A DNA stretch of 64,000 nt from Gaiellasilicea sp963829845. GTDB lineage: Bacteria > Actinomycetota > Thermoleophilia > Gaiellales > Gaiellaceae. The DNA lies in NCBI GenBank assembly GCA_963829845.1, contig CAWHKD010000015.1:1-64000 (forward strand), given 5' to 3'. The stretch's first letter is position 1. Each line of letters begins with the position of its first letter. A model generated the notes under the pieces. It was not told the origin of the DNA and made no database searches. It was given only the letters and a program-made list of their open reading frames with translations. Made by a program: the position numbers and the translations under genes. Of this stretch, positions 35,236 to 43,591 are shown in pieces.

Positions 35236-36253
35236 ATGGACACGACCGAGAACCGGTGGGGGATACGCAGGACGGGGGTGGGCGTTCCTCCCGATCGTCG
35301 GCACCGCGGCGTTCCTCGCGCTCCTGCCGACCGTCTGGTTCGGCGACTCGCCCTACACGACGTCGTTGGCCGTGCAGGCGCTCGTCTTCGCTTCCTACGG
35401 CGTCGGCTTCAACCTGATCTTCGGTAGCACGAACCAGCTCTTCCTCTGCGTCGGGGCCCTGGCCGGAGTCGGCGGCTACGGCGCGGGCATCCTCGCGACG
35501 AAGACCTCCCTGCCGATGGCGGCGGGCGTGATCGTGGGGGCGGGGAGCGCCGCCGTCGTCGGCGGCCTTCTGAGCTTCATCGCCGTGCGACGCTCGCTCG
35601 GCATCATCTTCACCGGCATCGTCACCCTCGTCTTCTCGCTCGCGTTCGCGAACCTGCTCCTCGGCAAGCGCGACCTGACGGGATCCGAGACCGGCCTCAT
35701 CGTCGAGGGAGTTCCCGCGAGGCTCGGCGACGACCAGGTGGGGGGTTACTACCTCTTCGCAGGTGTTCTCGTCCTGTTCCTGGTCGTCTTCCGCCTCCTT
35801 CACCTCTCGCACGTCGGCTGGGCGTTCCGCGCGCTCCGCGACGACGAGGTGGCCGCCGAGCTCGCGGGCGTGAACGTCGCCTACTATCGGATCTACGCGG
35901 CGACGGTCGGCTCGGCGATGATCGGCCTCACCGGAGCCCTGCTTGCGTACAGCGCGGGGTTCATCAGCCCGGCGACCTACAGCTTCGATCGCATCGACGT
36001 GCGAGTCCTCGTCATGGTCGCCTTCGGCGGGCTGGGGACGCTGCTCGGCCCACTCGTCGGCGCCGGGGCCTTCGCGATCCTCGACGAGCAGCTGGCGTCC
36101 AGCCTCGAGCTCCGGGAGGTCCTGTACGGCGCCTTCGTCGTCGCGATCTTCCTCTTCTTCCGGCGGGGCGTCGTGCACGCCATGGTCGCGCTCTGGAACC
36201 GCGCTCTCGGCAGCGGACGCGAGAGGTCGCCTGCGCCACCCGCTCGCGAGTAG
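35236..36253 (+). CDS. livM: ABC transporter permease (LivM-like), frameshifted at a G-run near 35275
   Basis: About 338 residues after repair. The ATG at 35236 has a good position three bases after livH, but its frame runs out; the main frame (WAFLPIVGTAAFLALLPTVWFG onward, ending at 36253) has no start. Removing one G from GGGGG near 35275 joins MDTTENRWGIRRTG to it. Helices match LivM, with the coupling loop GWAFRALRDDEVAAELAGVNV near residue 195. The G-run position makes a sequencing indel likely. Confidence 0.85.
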
Positions 36254-36583
36254 CGAACCGTTCTGCATGCATTCGGCTGCGTATCGGGGGCCGAAAACGG
36301 CACTGGGCAGCGCGAATTGCATGCATTGGGTTCGCCTGACCGTTACGAGCCGCTCGGAGGTCAAGACCACGCCGGCACCGACGTGGGAGACGATCGAGCA
36401 CTTCATCCACGTCGCGCCGAGGCGAGGAGGCTGAGGCCGCCGCGTCGTCGCTGACGGCAGGGGGCGGCTCACGCTGCCCGCTCACCTCACCTGCCTGCAT
36501 GCAGAACCGGCGTGTGCGGCCCGGAGGGGGCCCCGCTCGGCCCCCGATTGCACGCATTTCGCCACGACGGTACGCTGCGAAAC
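36254..36583. promoter_or_regulatory. Intergenic region with four TGCATGCA-type operator sites
   Basis: Three perfect TGCATGCA palindromes lie at 36264-36271, 36318-36325 and 36496-36503, with a one-mismatch copy TGCACGCA at 36549-36556. They pair up with spacings of 54 and 53 bases. They share the TGYATRCA consensus with the sites upstream of pcaI. The last lies 27 bases before the GntR start, which suggests autoregulation. No gene is seen in the region. Confidence 0.55.
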
Positions 36584-37330
36584 GTGCCACGCGGGAACTC
36601 CGCGAACTCACAGACCACGAAGGCGACGCTCGGGCTTCGCCAGCTCCTGCTCGACGGTGCGTTCGAGCCACGGGAGCGGGTCTCCGAGCTCCGTCTGGTC
36701 GAGGAGCTCGGCGTCTCGCGGACGCCGCTTCGTATCGCGCTGATGACCCTGGAGCACGAGGGCCTGCTCGAGACGCTCCCCGGCGGCGGTTTCGTCGTCC
36801 GCGAGTTCACGCGCACCGACATCGACGACGCGATCGAGCTTCGCGGCGTCCTCGAGGGCACGGCGGCGCGGCTCGCCGCGGAGCGGCTCGAGTCGGACGA
36901 GGAGCTCGAGCCCCTGCGCGAGTGCTGTCTCGAGCTGGACGCGATCGTGCGGACGGAGAGCATGGAGACGTTCATGGAGTACCTGCGCCTAAACGAGGAG
37001 TTCCACGAGGGGTTTCGCAGCCTCGCGAAGAGCGACCAGCTCGGCCGCGCGCTCGAGCACGCGCTCTCGCTGCCGTTCGCCCCGCCGAGCGCGCTGCTGA
37101 TGGTGCACTCGGCGCTCCCCCAGTCCTGGGAGATCCTGCTCGTCGCGCAGCACCAGCACCACGCGTTGCTCGACGCGATCGCTCGGCGCGAGGGCGCGCG
37201 CGCCGACGCGATCGCGCGAGAGCATGCGCGCATCGCACGCCGGAACCTCGACGTCGCGCTCGAGCACCGCCACCTGCTTGAGCGGGTTCCAGGGTCGACG
37301 TTGCTGCGCCTTCCGGCCGCCACCGCCTGA
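36584..37330 (+). CDS. GntR-family regulator (FadR/FCD subfamily)
   Basis: A 248-residue regulator. The winged helix is residues 18-75 (ELRLVEELGVSRTPLRIALMTLEHEGLLE), followed by an FCD ligand domain with helical stretches and metal-type histidines (NEEFHEGF, HQHHALLDAI, REHARI). FCD regulators sense carboxylic acids. GTG 36584 is chosen; a longer form from 36512 would place the operators inside the gene. It probably binds the TGCATGCA sites just upstream and near pcaI, with an aromatic acid as inducer. Confidence 0.88.
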   Translation: MPRGNSANSQTTKATLGLRQLLLDGAFEPRERVSELRLVEELGVSRTPLRIALMTLEHEGLLETLPGGGFVVREFTRTDIDDAIELRGVLEGTAARLAAERLESDEELEPLRECCLELDAIVRTESMETFMEYLRLNEEFHEGFRSLAKSDQLGRALEHALSLPFAPPSALLMVHSALPQSWEILLVAQHQHHALLDAIARREGARADAIAREHARIARRNLDVALEHRHLLERVPGSTLLRLPAATA

Positions 37331-37336
37331 CGCCGC

Positions 37337-38272
37337 GTGGACGTCAGGCTCATGCGGCCCGACGACCTCGAGGCGGCCGATCGCGTCATGAGGCTCGCGT
37401 TCGCCGCGGCTCGCCGCCTCCTCGATCCGGACGCCGCGCTCCGGGAGCGTGACTTCGTGCGCATGAGGTTCCGTGCCGCTCCCGACTGCGCCTGGGTCGC
37501 GGAGCTCGACGGCGAGCTCGTCGGCTCTGTGTTCGCCGCGCGCTGGGGCTCGTTCGGCTTCTTCGGCCCGCTCACCGTGCAGCCGGCGCTCTGGGATCGC
37601 GGGATCGGGGGCCGCCTGTTGCAGCCGGTGCTCGAGGCCTTCGACGGCTGGGGGCTCCGTCAGGCCGCGCTCTTCACGTTCGCACAGAGCCCCAAGCACG
37701 TCGGCCTGTACCAGAAGCACGGGTTCTGGCCGGGCGCGCTCACCGTCCTGGCCGCGAAGGAGACGGACGCGCCGAGGAGGTGCGCGTACGAGCTCGTCTC
37801 GCTCGAGCGCGCGAACGGTCGCGCCGACGTCCTGACCGAGATCCGCGCGCTGACGGACCGGGTCTTCGCCGGGCTCGACGTCGAGCGCGAGGTGCGGGCC
37901 GCGGCCGAGCAGCGGCTCGGCGACACGGTCCTCGTGCGCCGCGACGGCACGTTGGCGGGGCTGGCTGTGTGCCATTGCGACCCCGCGAGCGAGGCAGGCC
38001 CCGAAACGTGCTACGTCACGTTCGCCGCGGTCGGGCCGGGCGAGGACGCCGCGGCCCGGTTCGAGCTGCTTCTCGACGCCTGCGAGGCGTTCGCAGCGGA
38101 GTCGGGCACGAGCCGCATCGTGGTCGGCGTCAGCACGGCGCGGCTCGACGCGTACCGGTGCCTGCTCGCCCGCGGCTTTCGGACGGCGAGGATCGGCCTC
38201 TCGATGCGGCTGCGCCCCGACGGGCCGCACTTCGACACGCCGGCGCACTACGTCGTCGACGATCTCCGCTGA
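37337..38272 (+). CDS. GNAT-family N-acetyltransferase, two-lobed
   Basis: A 311-residue protein. The N-terminal half (residues 1-140) is a GNAT domain with the acetyl-CoA loop LWDRGIGGRLLQPVLEAF; the C-terminal half (170-300) has a second, weaker GNAT-like fold. It lies six bases after the GntR gene, likely in one transcript. Its substrate is unknown; a housekeeping or detoxifying role for an aromatic amine or CoA by-product is only a guess. Confidence 0.82.
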   Translation: MDVRLMRPDDLEAADRVMRLAFAAARRLLDPDAALRERDFVRMRFRAAPDCAWVAELDGELVGSVFAARWGSFGFFGPLTVQPALWDRGIGGRLLQPVLEAFDGWGLRQAALFTFAQSPKHVGLYQKHGFWPGALTVLAAKETDAPRRCAYELVSLERANGRADVLTEIRALTDRVFAGLDVEREVRAAAEQRLGDTVLVRRDGTLAGLAVCHCDPASEAGPETCYVTFAAVGPGEDAAARFELLLDACEAFAAESGTSRIVVGVSTARLDAYRCLLARGFRTARIGLSMRLRPDGPHFDTPAHYVVDDLR

Positions 38273-38281
38273 CGCCGCTCG

Positions 38282-39676
38282 TCAGGTCGTCGTCGCCTTC
38301 GTCCGCCACCCCTCGTGGTACGACTTCCGCGCGACCTCCGAGTACGGGCACGGCGACACGATCGCGCGGATCTCCGCCTGCCGGTGGCGCTCGACCACCG
38401 GCTTCGAGGATCCGCCGCCCTCCTCGCCCCAGATCAGCGTCACCTCGGTGCCGATCTCCACGTCCACGTCGACCATGGCGAGCGAGAGGTACGAGCGCTC
38501 GTTGTAGCTGTACCCGGAGAAGGTCGAGACGCCGATCGTCTCGCCGGCGCGGAGCACCTTGTCGTACGGCCACGTGGAGTAGTTGGAGAGCGGGATGTCG
38601 AGGTACTTCACAGGATCCCCGGGCTCGAGGAGCGACGCCGCCGCCTGCTCGACGTCCTCGCCGTTCCACGCGAGCGTGACCTTCTTCCAGCGCGGCCGGT
38701 CGGCCATCGCGAGGAGCGCGTCTCGCCCGACGAAGTCGTGGTCGAATCTTACGAACGGCCAGTATCCGAGGTCGTGCGGCGTGAGGTAGTAGGCCTCGAT
38801 GTCGTCGGCGACGAAGCTGCCTCCGAGCGAGCCCGTGCCTTCGTACCCGTCCGCGGGGAGCCACTCGCGGTAGGCCCTCGTCTCGTCGCCGGTGAACACG
38901 GCGGGGAGCGGGCACGGGATCCAGCCCGACTCCAGGGTGTTCGTCGCGTAGGCGCGTGAGCCGACCTGCCGCAGCCCGAAGTCCTTCCCGGCCTCCACGA
39001 CCGCGCCCCTGACGTCCTCCCGCTCCTCCCACGGCCCCCAGAGCTCGAGCCCCGGGACGCCCGACATGCCGTGGTGCAGCGCTCGCACCTTCCGCCCGCC
39101 GATCGTGATCTCGCCCAGGTTGAAGAACTTGATCTCGGGGAGCGGCCCGCCGTTCGCCCGTTCCAGCACCTGCATCGCAGCAGGCCCCTGCACCTGGAAG
39201 CGGTAGAGCTCGCGCCCACCCGTCGGGTTGACCGCGGTCCGCTCGTCCCTGGACAGCTCCACGTCGTAGTCGCCCGTCTCCGCGTGGTACTGCACCCAGT
39301 TGTGCGCCGAGGGCCGCCCGACCAGACGCACGCGGTTCTCCGCGAGATGGAAGAGGATCGCGTCGCCGATGACGTACCCGTCGTGGTTGCACACGACGAG
39401 CTGCTTCGCCTTGTTCACGGCGAAGTTCTCGAACGTATTCACGCCCACGCGCGAGAGGAGCTCGATCGTTCCCGGGCCGTCGATCTGGAGGTCGAGCATG
39501 TGGTGCGACTGGTCGAAGAGAGCGGCCGTCTCCCGCCAGGCGACCTGCTCGTCGCGCCAGTTCGAGAACTCGCTCGGCACCGCAGGGTAGACGTACGGCC
39601 CGATTTGTGAGCTCCGCGCCATCTCCACGGCGGAGCCGACGTCCTGCAGCTTCTCCTCGAGGTTCCGATACGCCAT
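38282..39676 (-). CDS. Tetrahydrofolate-dependent aryl O-demethylase (LigM-like, GcvT family)
   Basis: A 464-residue GcvT-family protein. Features such as SSQIGPYVYPAVPSEFSNWR, LFDQSHHMLDL, the mid-protein HNWVQYHAETGDYDV and SNTLESGW-type segment (TNTLESGWIPCPLPA) match what I remember of Sphingobium LigM, which moves the methyl of vanillate or 3-O-methylgallate to THF, giving protocatechuate or gallate. The length also fits (LigM about 470), and it is far longer than glycine-cleavage GcvT (about 365); no gcvH or gcvP is nearby. ATG 39676 follows AGGAGG at nine bases; ATG 39682 is closer. The next gene upstream on the strand is a MetF-type reductase, as next to ligM in Sphingobium. Confidence 0.85.
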   Translation of the reverse strand: MAYRNLEEKLQDVGSAVEMARSSQIGPYVYPAVPSEFSNWRDEQVAWRETAALFDQSHHMLDLQIDGPGTIELLSRVGVNTFENFAVNKAKQLVVCNHDGYVIGDAILFHLAENRVRLVGRPSAHNWVQYHAETGDYDVELSRDERTAVNPTGGRELYRFQVQGPAAMQVLERANGGPLPEIKFFNLGEITIGGRKVRALHHGMSGVPGLELWGPWEEREDVRGAVVEAGKDFGLRQVGSRAYATNTLESGWIPCPLPAVFTGDETRAYREWLPADGYEGTGSLGGSFVADDIEAYYLTPHDLGYWPFVRFDHDFVGRDALLAMADRPRWKKVTLAWNGEDVEQAAASLLEPGDPVKYLDIPLSNYSTWPYDKVLRAGETIGVSTFSGYSYNERSYLSLAMVDVDVEIGTEVTLIWGEEGGGSSKPVVERHRQAEIRAIVSPCPYSEVARKSYHEGWRTKATTT

Positions 39677-39722
39677 CTCCATCAGCCTCCTCTCCCGACC
39701 GGGCGACTCCCGCCCGTCTCGA

Positions 39723-41300
39723 TTATGACCCTGTATCGTCCGTCATCCCGCGCACTCGGACGGGGCCGCGCGCGAGGTGGTCGCGACCGAGGAACGTGTT
39801 CGCCCACGCGCTCGTCCCGGCCAGCGCGTTGTCCTTGACGACGACCGGGCCGTCCAGCATCGACTCCTCCTCTCCGTACGCCTTCAGGCGCTCGTACGCC
39901 TGCGACCAGATGCACTCCGTGTCGTACACCTCGCACAGCCCGTCGCGCGTTCCGCCGCACGGCCCGTTGCGCTGGTTCTTGGCGCACTGCGACTCCGGGC
40001 AGACGTACGCGATCTCGGGCAGCGAGCAGTCGCCGCAGTCCCGGCAGCTGAAGAGCGGCACCTTCGCCGCCTGCTCGAGCGCGTGCGCGGCCCGGCGCGC
40101 GGGTCGCGGAGCTCTCTCGATGCGCTCGTAGAGCCGCCGTCCCGTCTCGAAGAGCGGTGCGTCGCGCGCGAAGACCGCGTCGTGGAGACGCCGGCTGAGC
40201 CGGTACGCGACCGGGACGCGGAGGCTGGACCGACGACGGCGCTTCGTCTCGAGGTACGCGGCGTTCACGACGTCGGAAGAAAGGCTCGTCTCGGGGTCGC
40301 GCTCGAAGAAGTAGAACTCCCGCGGCCGCGCGAACTGGATCTCGCGCGCCAGCTCGCGCCAGTCCTCCGGGCCGAAGGCGTTCGCGCGGTCGACGATCTC
40401 GCCGAACGTCTCCGCGTGCATGTGGCCGCCGAGGTAGACCCCGTCGAAGCCGAGGCCGCGTGCGACCGCGAGGTGCTTGGAGGCGAGGTCGACGAAGAAC
40501 GCGCGGCCGTTGTCGGGGCCGGCTCCGTGCCGTTCGGCCAGCTCGAGGAGCTCGTCCGACACGACGATGCCGGGGATGATGCCTCGGCGAAAGGCGCGGG
40601 CGGCCGTGCGGGAGAGCAGATGCACGTTCGCGAGGACGTGCACGTCAAGCCCGTCGCGGCGGATCCAGCGCAACAGCTCGTCGTCCTTGCGCGTGTTCCA
40701 ACCGATCTGGTTGACGACGAAGCGGGCGCCCGCCCGCACCTTCTTGCGCAGCTTGAGGTACTGAGGCATCACCTCGCGCTCGAGCAGCTTGTGGTTCGTG
40801 ACGACGCCGCCGAGAAAGAAATCCGTCCGCTGGAGCGGCGCGCCCGGCCTGCGCTCGTCCGGCAGGCCTCCGTTCATCTCGGAGAAGAGGCTGATGAGGC
40901 CGACCGAGTCGATGTCGAAGACGGGAGCCGCAAGTCCCCGATGCCCCATGACCGGATAGTCGCCCGACATGGCGAGCACGTTGTGGAAGCCGACCGAGCT
41001 CAGCTGCCAGCCGCGGCTCTCGAGCGCGTTGCGGTTCCAGTCCTTGCAGGCCAGGTGGATGATCACCTCCTGGCCGCGCGAGATCAGGTCGGTCCCGAGC
41101 GCGTCGGGCGCGAGCATCGCGTGCCCGCCGGGGTTGTCCGTGATCGAGAGAACGTCGATCCTCGGATCCGCGGCGAGTTCCCGCGCGAGCGCCAACACTC
41201 TCTCGCCGCCTTCCGACGTGATCGGCCCGCGGCTCGTGACGAGCTCCGCCGCCACGACGAAACGGCCCGGTTGCGCGAGGGCGTCGCGGAGCAAGCTCAC
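39723..41300 (-). CDS. metF: Methylenetetrahydrofolate reductase with cysteine-rich C-terminal domain
   Basis: A 525-residue protein. The first 300 residues form a MetF TIM barrel (FVVAAELVTSRGP, VLSITDNPGG, GVYLGGHMHAETF). The last 180 residues hold an MTHFR_C/MetV-like domain with the cluster CRDCGDCSLPEIAYVC, ESQCAKNQRNGPCGG and a later Cys, likely zinc or iron-sulfur ligands. It would oxidise or reduce the methyl-THF formed by O-demethylation and so recycle the acceptor. GTG 41300 follows GAGGG; TTG 41321 is an alternative. It lies four bases from the dioxygenase gene. Confidence 0.87.
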   Translation of the reverse strand: MSLLRDALAQPGRFVVAAELVTSRGPITSEGGERVLALARELAADPRIDVLSITDNPGGHAMLAPDALGTDLISRGQEVIIHLACKDWNRNALESRGWQLSSVGFHNVLAMSGDYPVMGHRGLAAPVFDIDSVGLISLFSEMNGGLPDERRPGAPLQRTDFFLGGVVTNHKLLEREVMPQYLKLRKKVRAGARFVVNQIGWNTRKDDELLRWIRRDGLDVHVLANVHLLSRTAARAFRRGIIPGIVVSDELLELAERHGAGPDNGRAFFVDLASKHLAVARGLGFDGVYLGGHMHAETFGEIVDRANAFGPEDWRELAREIQFARPREFYFFERDPETSLSSDVVNAAYLETKRRRRSSLRVPVAYRLSRRLHDAVFARDAPLFETGRRLYERIERAPRPARRAAHALEQAAKVPLFSCRDCGDCSLPEIAYVCPESQCAKNQRNGPCGGTRDGLCEVYDTECIWSQAYERLKAYGEEESMLDGPVVVKDNALAGTSAWANTFLGRDHLARGPVRVRGMTDDTGS

Positions 41301-41304
41301 GCCG

Positions 41305-42261
41305 TCAGCCCTCGCCGCCAACGTCCGGCGTGCCGTACGTGTGGAAGCTCTCGACCGTCTTCACGCCCCAGTACTGGCCGCGTGCACGCTCCTCCGGTGT
41401 CCACGTGATCGGCTCGAAGTCCGGGTCGTAGACGAAATAGCCCCCGGTCGTCACCTCGATCCGGTTTCCGCCGGGCTCGAAGCCGTAGAGAAAGAAGCCC
41501 TGCGCGACGCCGTGCTTCGACGGCGCCGCCTCGATCGGGACGCCCGCGTCGACGAAGACGTCCGCGGCGCGCAGGCACTCCTCGCGGGTGTCGACCCAGA
41601 AGGCGAGGTGGTGCAGCCTTCCGTTCGCGCCGGACGCGTCCGCGACGTAGATCAGCTCGTGCGCCGCGATCGTGAGGCTGAGCCAGGCGCCAGTCTCGGT
41701 CCCGTCCTCGAGCTCGATCCGCTCGTAGAGGCGGTAGCCGAGGACGTCCTGCGCGAACGTGCTGCACGCCCGCACGTCCGCCGACATCAGGTTGACGTGG
41801 TCGAGCCGCTTGACCGCCGCGCCCCGGCCGACGTAGCGCTGCGGCTGGTTCCGCCACGACGGCCGCAGGTGCTCGGGCGCCTCGTAGCGCTCCGCCTCGT
41901 GATAAAGCTCGAACACGTGCCCGTCGGGGTCGGTGAAGCGGTACGCCGGGCCGTGGCCGACGTCCCCGTCGATCCAGCCGAGCCCGCGTCCCGTGGCCTC
42001 GACGGCCGCGACGCGGCGGTCGAGCGCCGCGGGACTCCAGGCGCGCAGCGCGAGATGCCCGATCCCGGCACGGGACGACTCCGTCAGCTTGACGCTGTAG
42101 CGGAGGTAGTCGCCCCAGCCGCGCAAGAAGACGGACTGGCCGTCGCGCGCCTCCTCCTCCATGCCGAGCACGTCGACGAAGAAGCGGAGGCTCTCCTCCG
42201 GCCTCGGCGTGAGGAGCTCCGCATGCCCGATCCGGGCCAGGTCGTGGACGCGCTCGCTCAT
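41305..42261 (-). CDS. Type I (VOC) extradiol ring-cleavage dioxygenase
   Basis: A 318-residue protein with two vicinal-oxygen-chelate domains, the layout of catechol 2,3-dioxygenase or homoprotocatechuate 2,3-dioxygenase. In the C-terminal domain the iron ligands can be placed: His in RLDHVNLM, His in LHHLAFWV and Glu in GGNRIEVTTGG. It should open a catechol ring next to one hydroxyl. The ring is not known; neighbours suggest gallate, 3-O-methylgallate or protocatechuate. ATG 42261 overlaps the aldolase stop (ATGA). Confidence 0.87.
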   Translation of the reverse strand: MSERVHDLARIGHAELLTPRPEESLRFFVDVLGMEEEARDGQSVFLRGWGDYLRYSVKLTESSRAGIGHLALRAWSPAALDRRVAAVEATGRGLGWIDGDVGHGPAYRFTDPDGHVFELYHEAERYEAPEHLRPSWRNQPQRYVGRGAAVKRLDHVNLMSADVRACSTFAQDVLGYRLYERIELEDGTETGAWLSLTIAAHELIYVADASGANGRLHHLAFWVDTREECLRAADVFVDAGVPIEAAPSKHGVAQGFFLYGFEPGGNRIEVTTGGYFVYDPDFEPITWTPEERARGQYWGVKTVESFHTYGTPDVGGEG

Positions 42262-42881
42262 GCGCCTTCGACGAGCTCGCGCAGCCCGTCGAGGTCGTAC
42301 GAGAACGCGCCCGCCTCGAGCTTCGCGCGCTTTTCACGCTCACGCTCGTCGCGCTCGAGTGCTGCGCGTAGGACTTCGTCGACCCGCTCGTGCTCGACGA
42401 CGACCGCGCCGTCTGCGTCGAGCACGACGACGTCGCCGCGGCGGATGCGGGCGCTTGCGACCTCGACGGGCTCGCCGATGACGCCGGGAAGGCGCTTCTC
42501 CGCTCCGCGCACGCGAACGTACCGCGCCCAGATCGGCAGCCCAACCTCCCGCAGCTGCTCGAGGTCGCGCACCGCGGCGTCCACCAGCAGCGCGGCGACG
42601 CCGACGACCTTCGCCTGCGTCGCGAGCAGCTCGCCGACGAGGGCGACCGGCCTGGGCTCGGGCATCGTCAGGACGAGCACCTCTCCCGGCTCGGCTTCGG
42701 CCAGCGCCGCGTGGACCATCAGGTTGTCGTCCTGGCCGCAACGCACGGTTCGCGCGGGGCCGGCCGCGCGGGAGCCCGGGACGACCTGGACGAGCGGCAC
42801 GTCGACCACCGCCGTACGCCCGGCGGCCTCGTGCACCGTCGCGACGCCCAGCCGGGCGAGCTCCGCGAACCGATCCGTCAC
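42258..42881 (-). CDS. RraA-family aldolase, likely 4-carboxy-4-hydroxy-2-oxoadipate aldolase (LigK/GalC-like)
   Basis: A 207-residue RraA-fold protein. The active-site segment VDAAVRDLEQLREVGLPIWAR carries the R-D pair that contacts substrate and metal, and GDVVVLDADGAVVV is the family strand. In gallate and protocatechuate 4,5-cleavage pathways this family splits 4-carboxy-4-hydroxy-2-oxoadipate to pyruvate and oxaloacetate. Other RraA members are RNase E regulators or dimethylmenaquinone-methyltransferase-named proteins, but the context favours the aldolase. GTG 42881 overlaps the upstream gene (GTGA). Confidence 0.85.
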   Translation of the reverse strand: MTDRFAELARLGVATVHEAAGRTAVVDVPLVQVVPGSRAAGPARTVRCGQDDNLMVHAALAEAEPGEVLVLTMPEPRPVALVGELLATQAKVVGVAALLVDAAVRDLEQLREVGLPIWARYVRVRGAEKRLPGVIGEPVEVASARIRRGDVVVLDADGAVVVEHERVDEVLRAALERDEREREKRAKLEAGAFSYDLDGLRELVEGA

Positions 42882-43591
42882 AGCGCGCTCACCACCTGGG
42901 GCGTGACGCGCTGGAAGGCCTCCGCGTACCGGATCGCGGCGTTTCCCGAGGAACGCCGGGCGTGGTTGCCGCGCTGCTCGGCGCGCTGCGAGTAGTAGGT
43001 AATGAGGTACGACTGCGCCTGCAGCTCCGCCATCGCCGCGTTCTTACGCTCGATCACCGGCGTGATGTCGACGAAGGTCGTCGGCACGAAGTTGCACAGC
43101 TCGGGCTGGTGCGGCTCGAACAGGAGCAGCTCGGGCGGCTCGACCGTCTCGAAGGCGCTCGGGACGCCCGCCCCCGCGGCGAGCGCACGAGCCCTCTCGA
43201 CGGCGAAGAACGCGGCCGCGTGATCCGGGTTGAAGGGGTCGCGATCGGTGTGCGTGAGGAGGACGTCCGGCGCGAACGCGCGGATCCGGTCGCCGATCGC
43301 GACGAGCGCGTGACCGTCGACCTCGAGCGGGTAGTCGCCGAGATCGAGGCACTCGAACTCGGCGCCGATCGCGGCCGCGGCGCGCTCGGCCTCCCCGTGG
43401 CGGATCTCCTTCACCCGCTCCACGGTCTGGCCCGGCTCGCGCCAGAGCTCGCCGGACTCGCCCCGCTCGCCGTAGGAGAGCGCGAGCACCCGGGCCTCGC
43501 CGCCGTTCGCGGTTGCGACCGCGATCGCGCCCGCCGCGCGCCAGACGAAGTCGGCGGAGTGCGCGCCGACGACGAGCAGTCGCCTGCTCAC
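42878..43591 (-). CDS. PIG-L/LmbE-fold zinc enzyme, likely 4-oxalomesaconate hydratase (GalB-like)
   Basis: A 237-residue PIG-L protein. The zinc motif is GAHSADFVWRAAGAIA (AHxxD type with Ser in the middle), and the third ligand is in HTDRDPFNPDH. The AHSADFVWR form and a conserved RGNHARRSSG near the end are as I recall Pseudomonas GalB, which hydrates 4-oxalomesaconate in gallate breakdown, instead of the AHPDD form of deacetylases. Its product would feed the aldolase encoded next to it. GTG 43591 overlaps the amidohydrolase stop. Confidence 0.84.
   Translation of the reverse strand: MSRRLLVVGAHSADFVWRAAGAIAVATANGGEARVLALSYGERGESGELWREPGQTVERVKEIRHGEAERAAAAIGAEFECLDLGDYPLEVDGHALVAIGDRIRAFAPDVLLTHTDRDPFNPDHAAAFFAVERARALAAGAGVPSAFETVEPPELLLFEPHQPELCNFVPTTFVDITPVIERKNAAMAELQAQSYLITYYSQRAEQRGNHARRSSGNAAIRYAEAFQRVTPQVVSAL

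Noticed and set aside
38282..39676. Glycine-cleavage T protein (gcvT)
   Set aside because: The protein is about 100 residues too long, has LigM-type segments and no gcvH or gcvP nearby, while MetF and ring-cleavage genes adjoin it; the same applies to 46022-47422.
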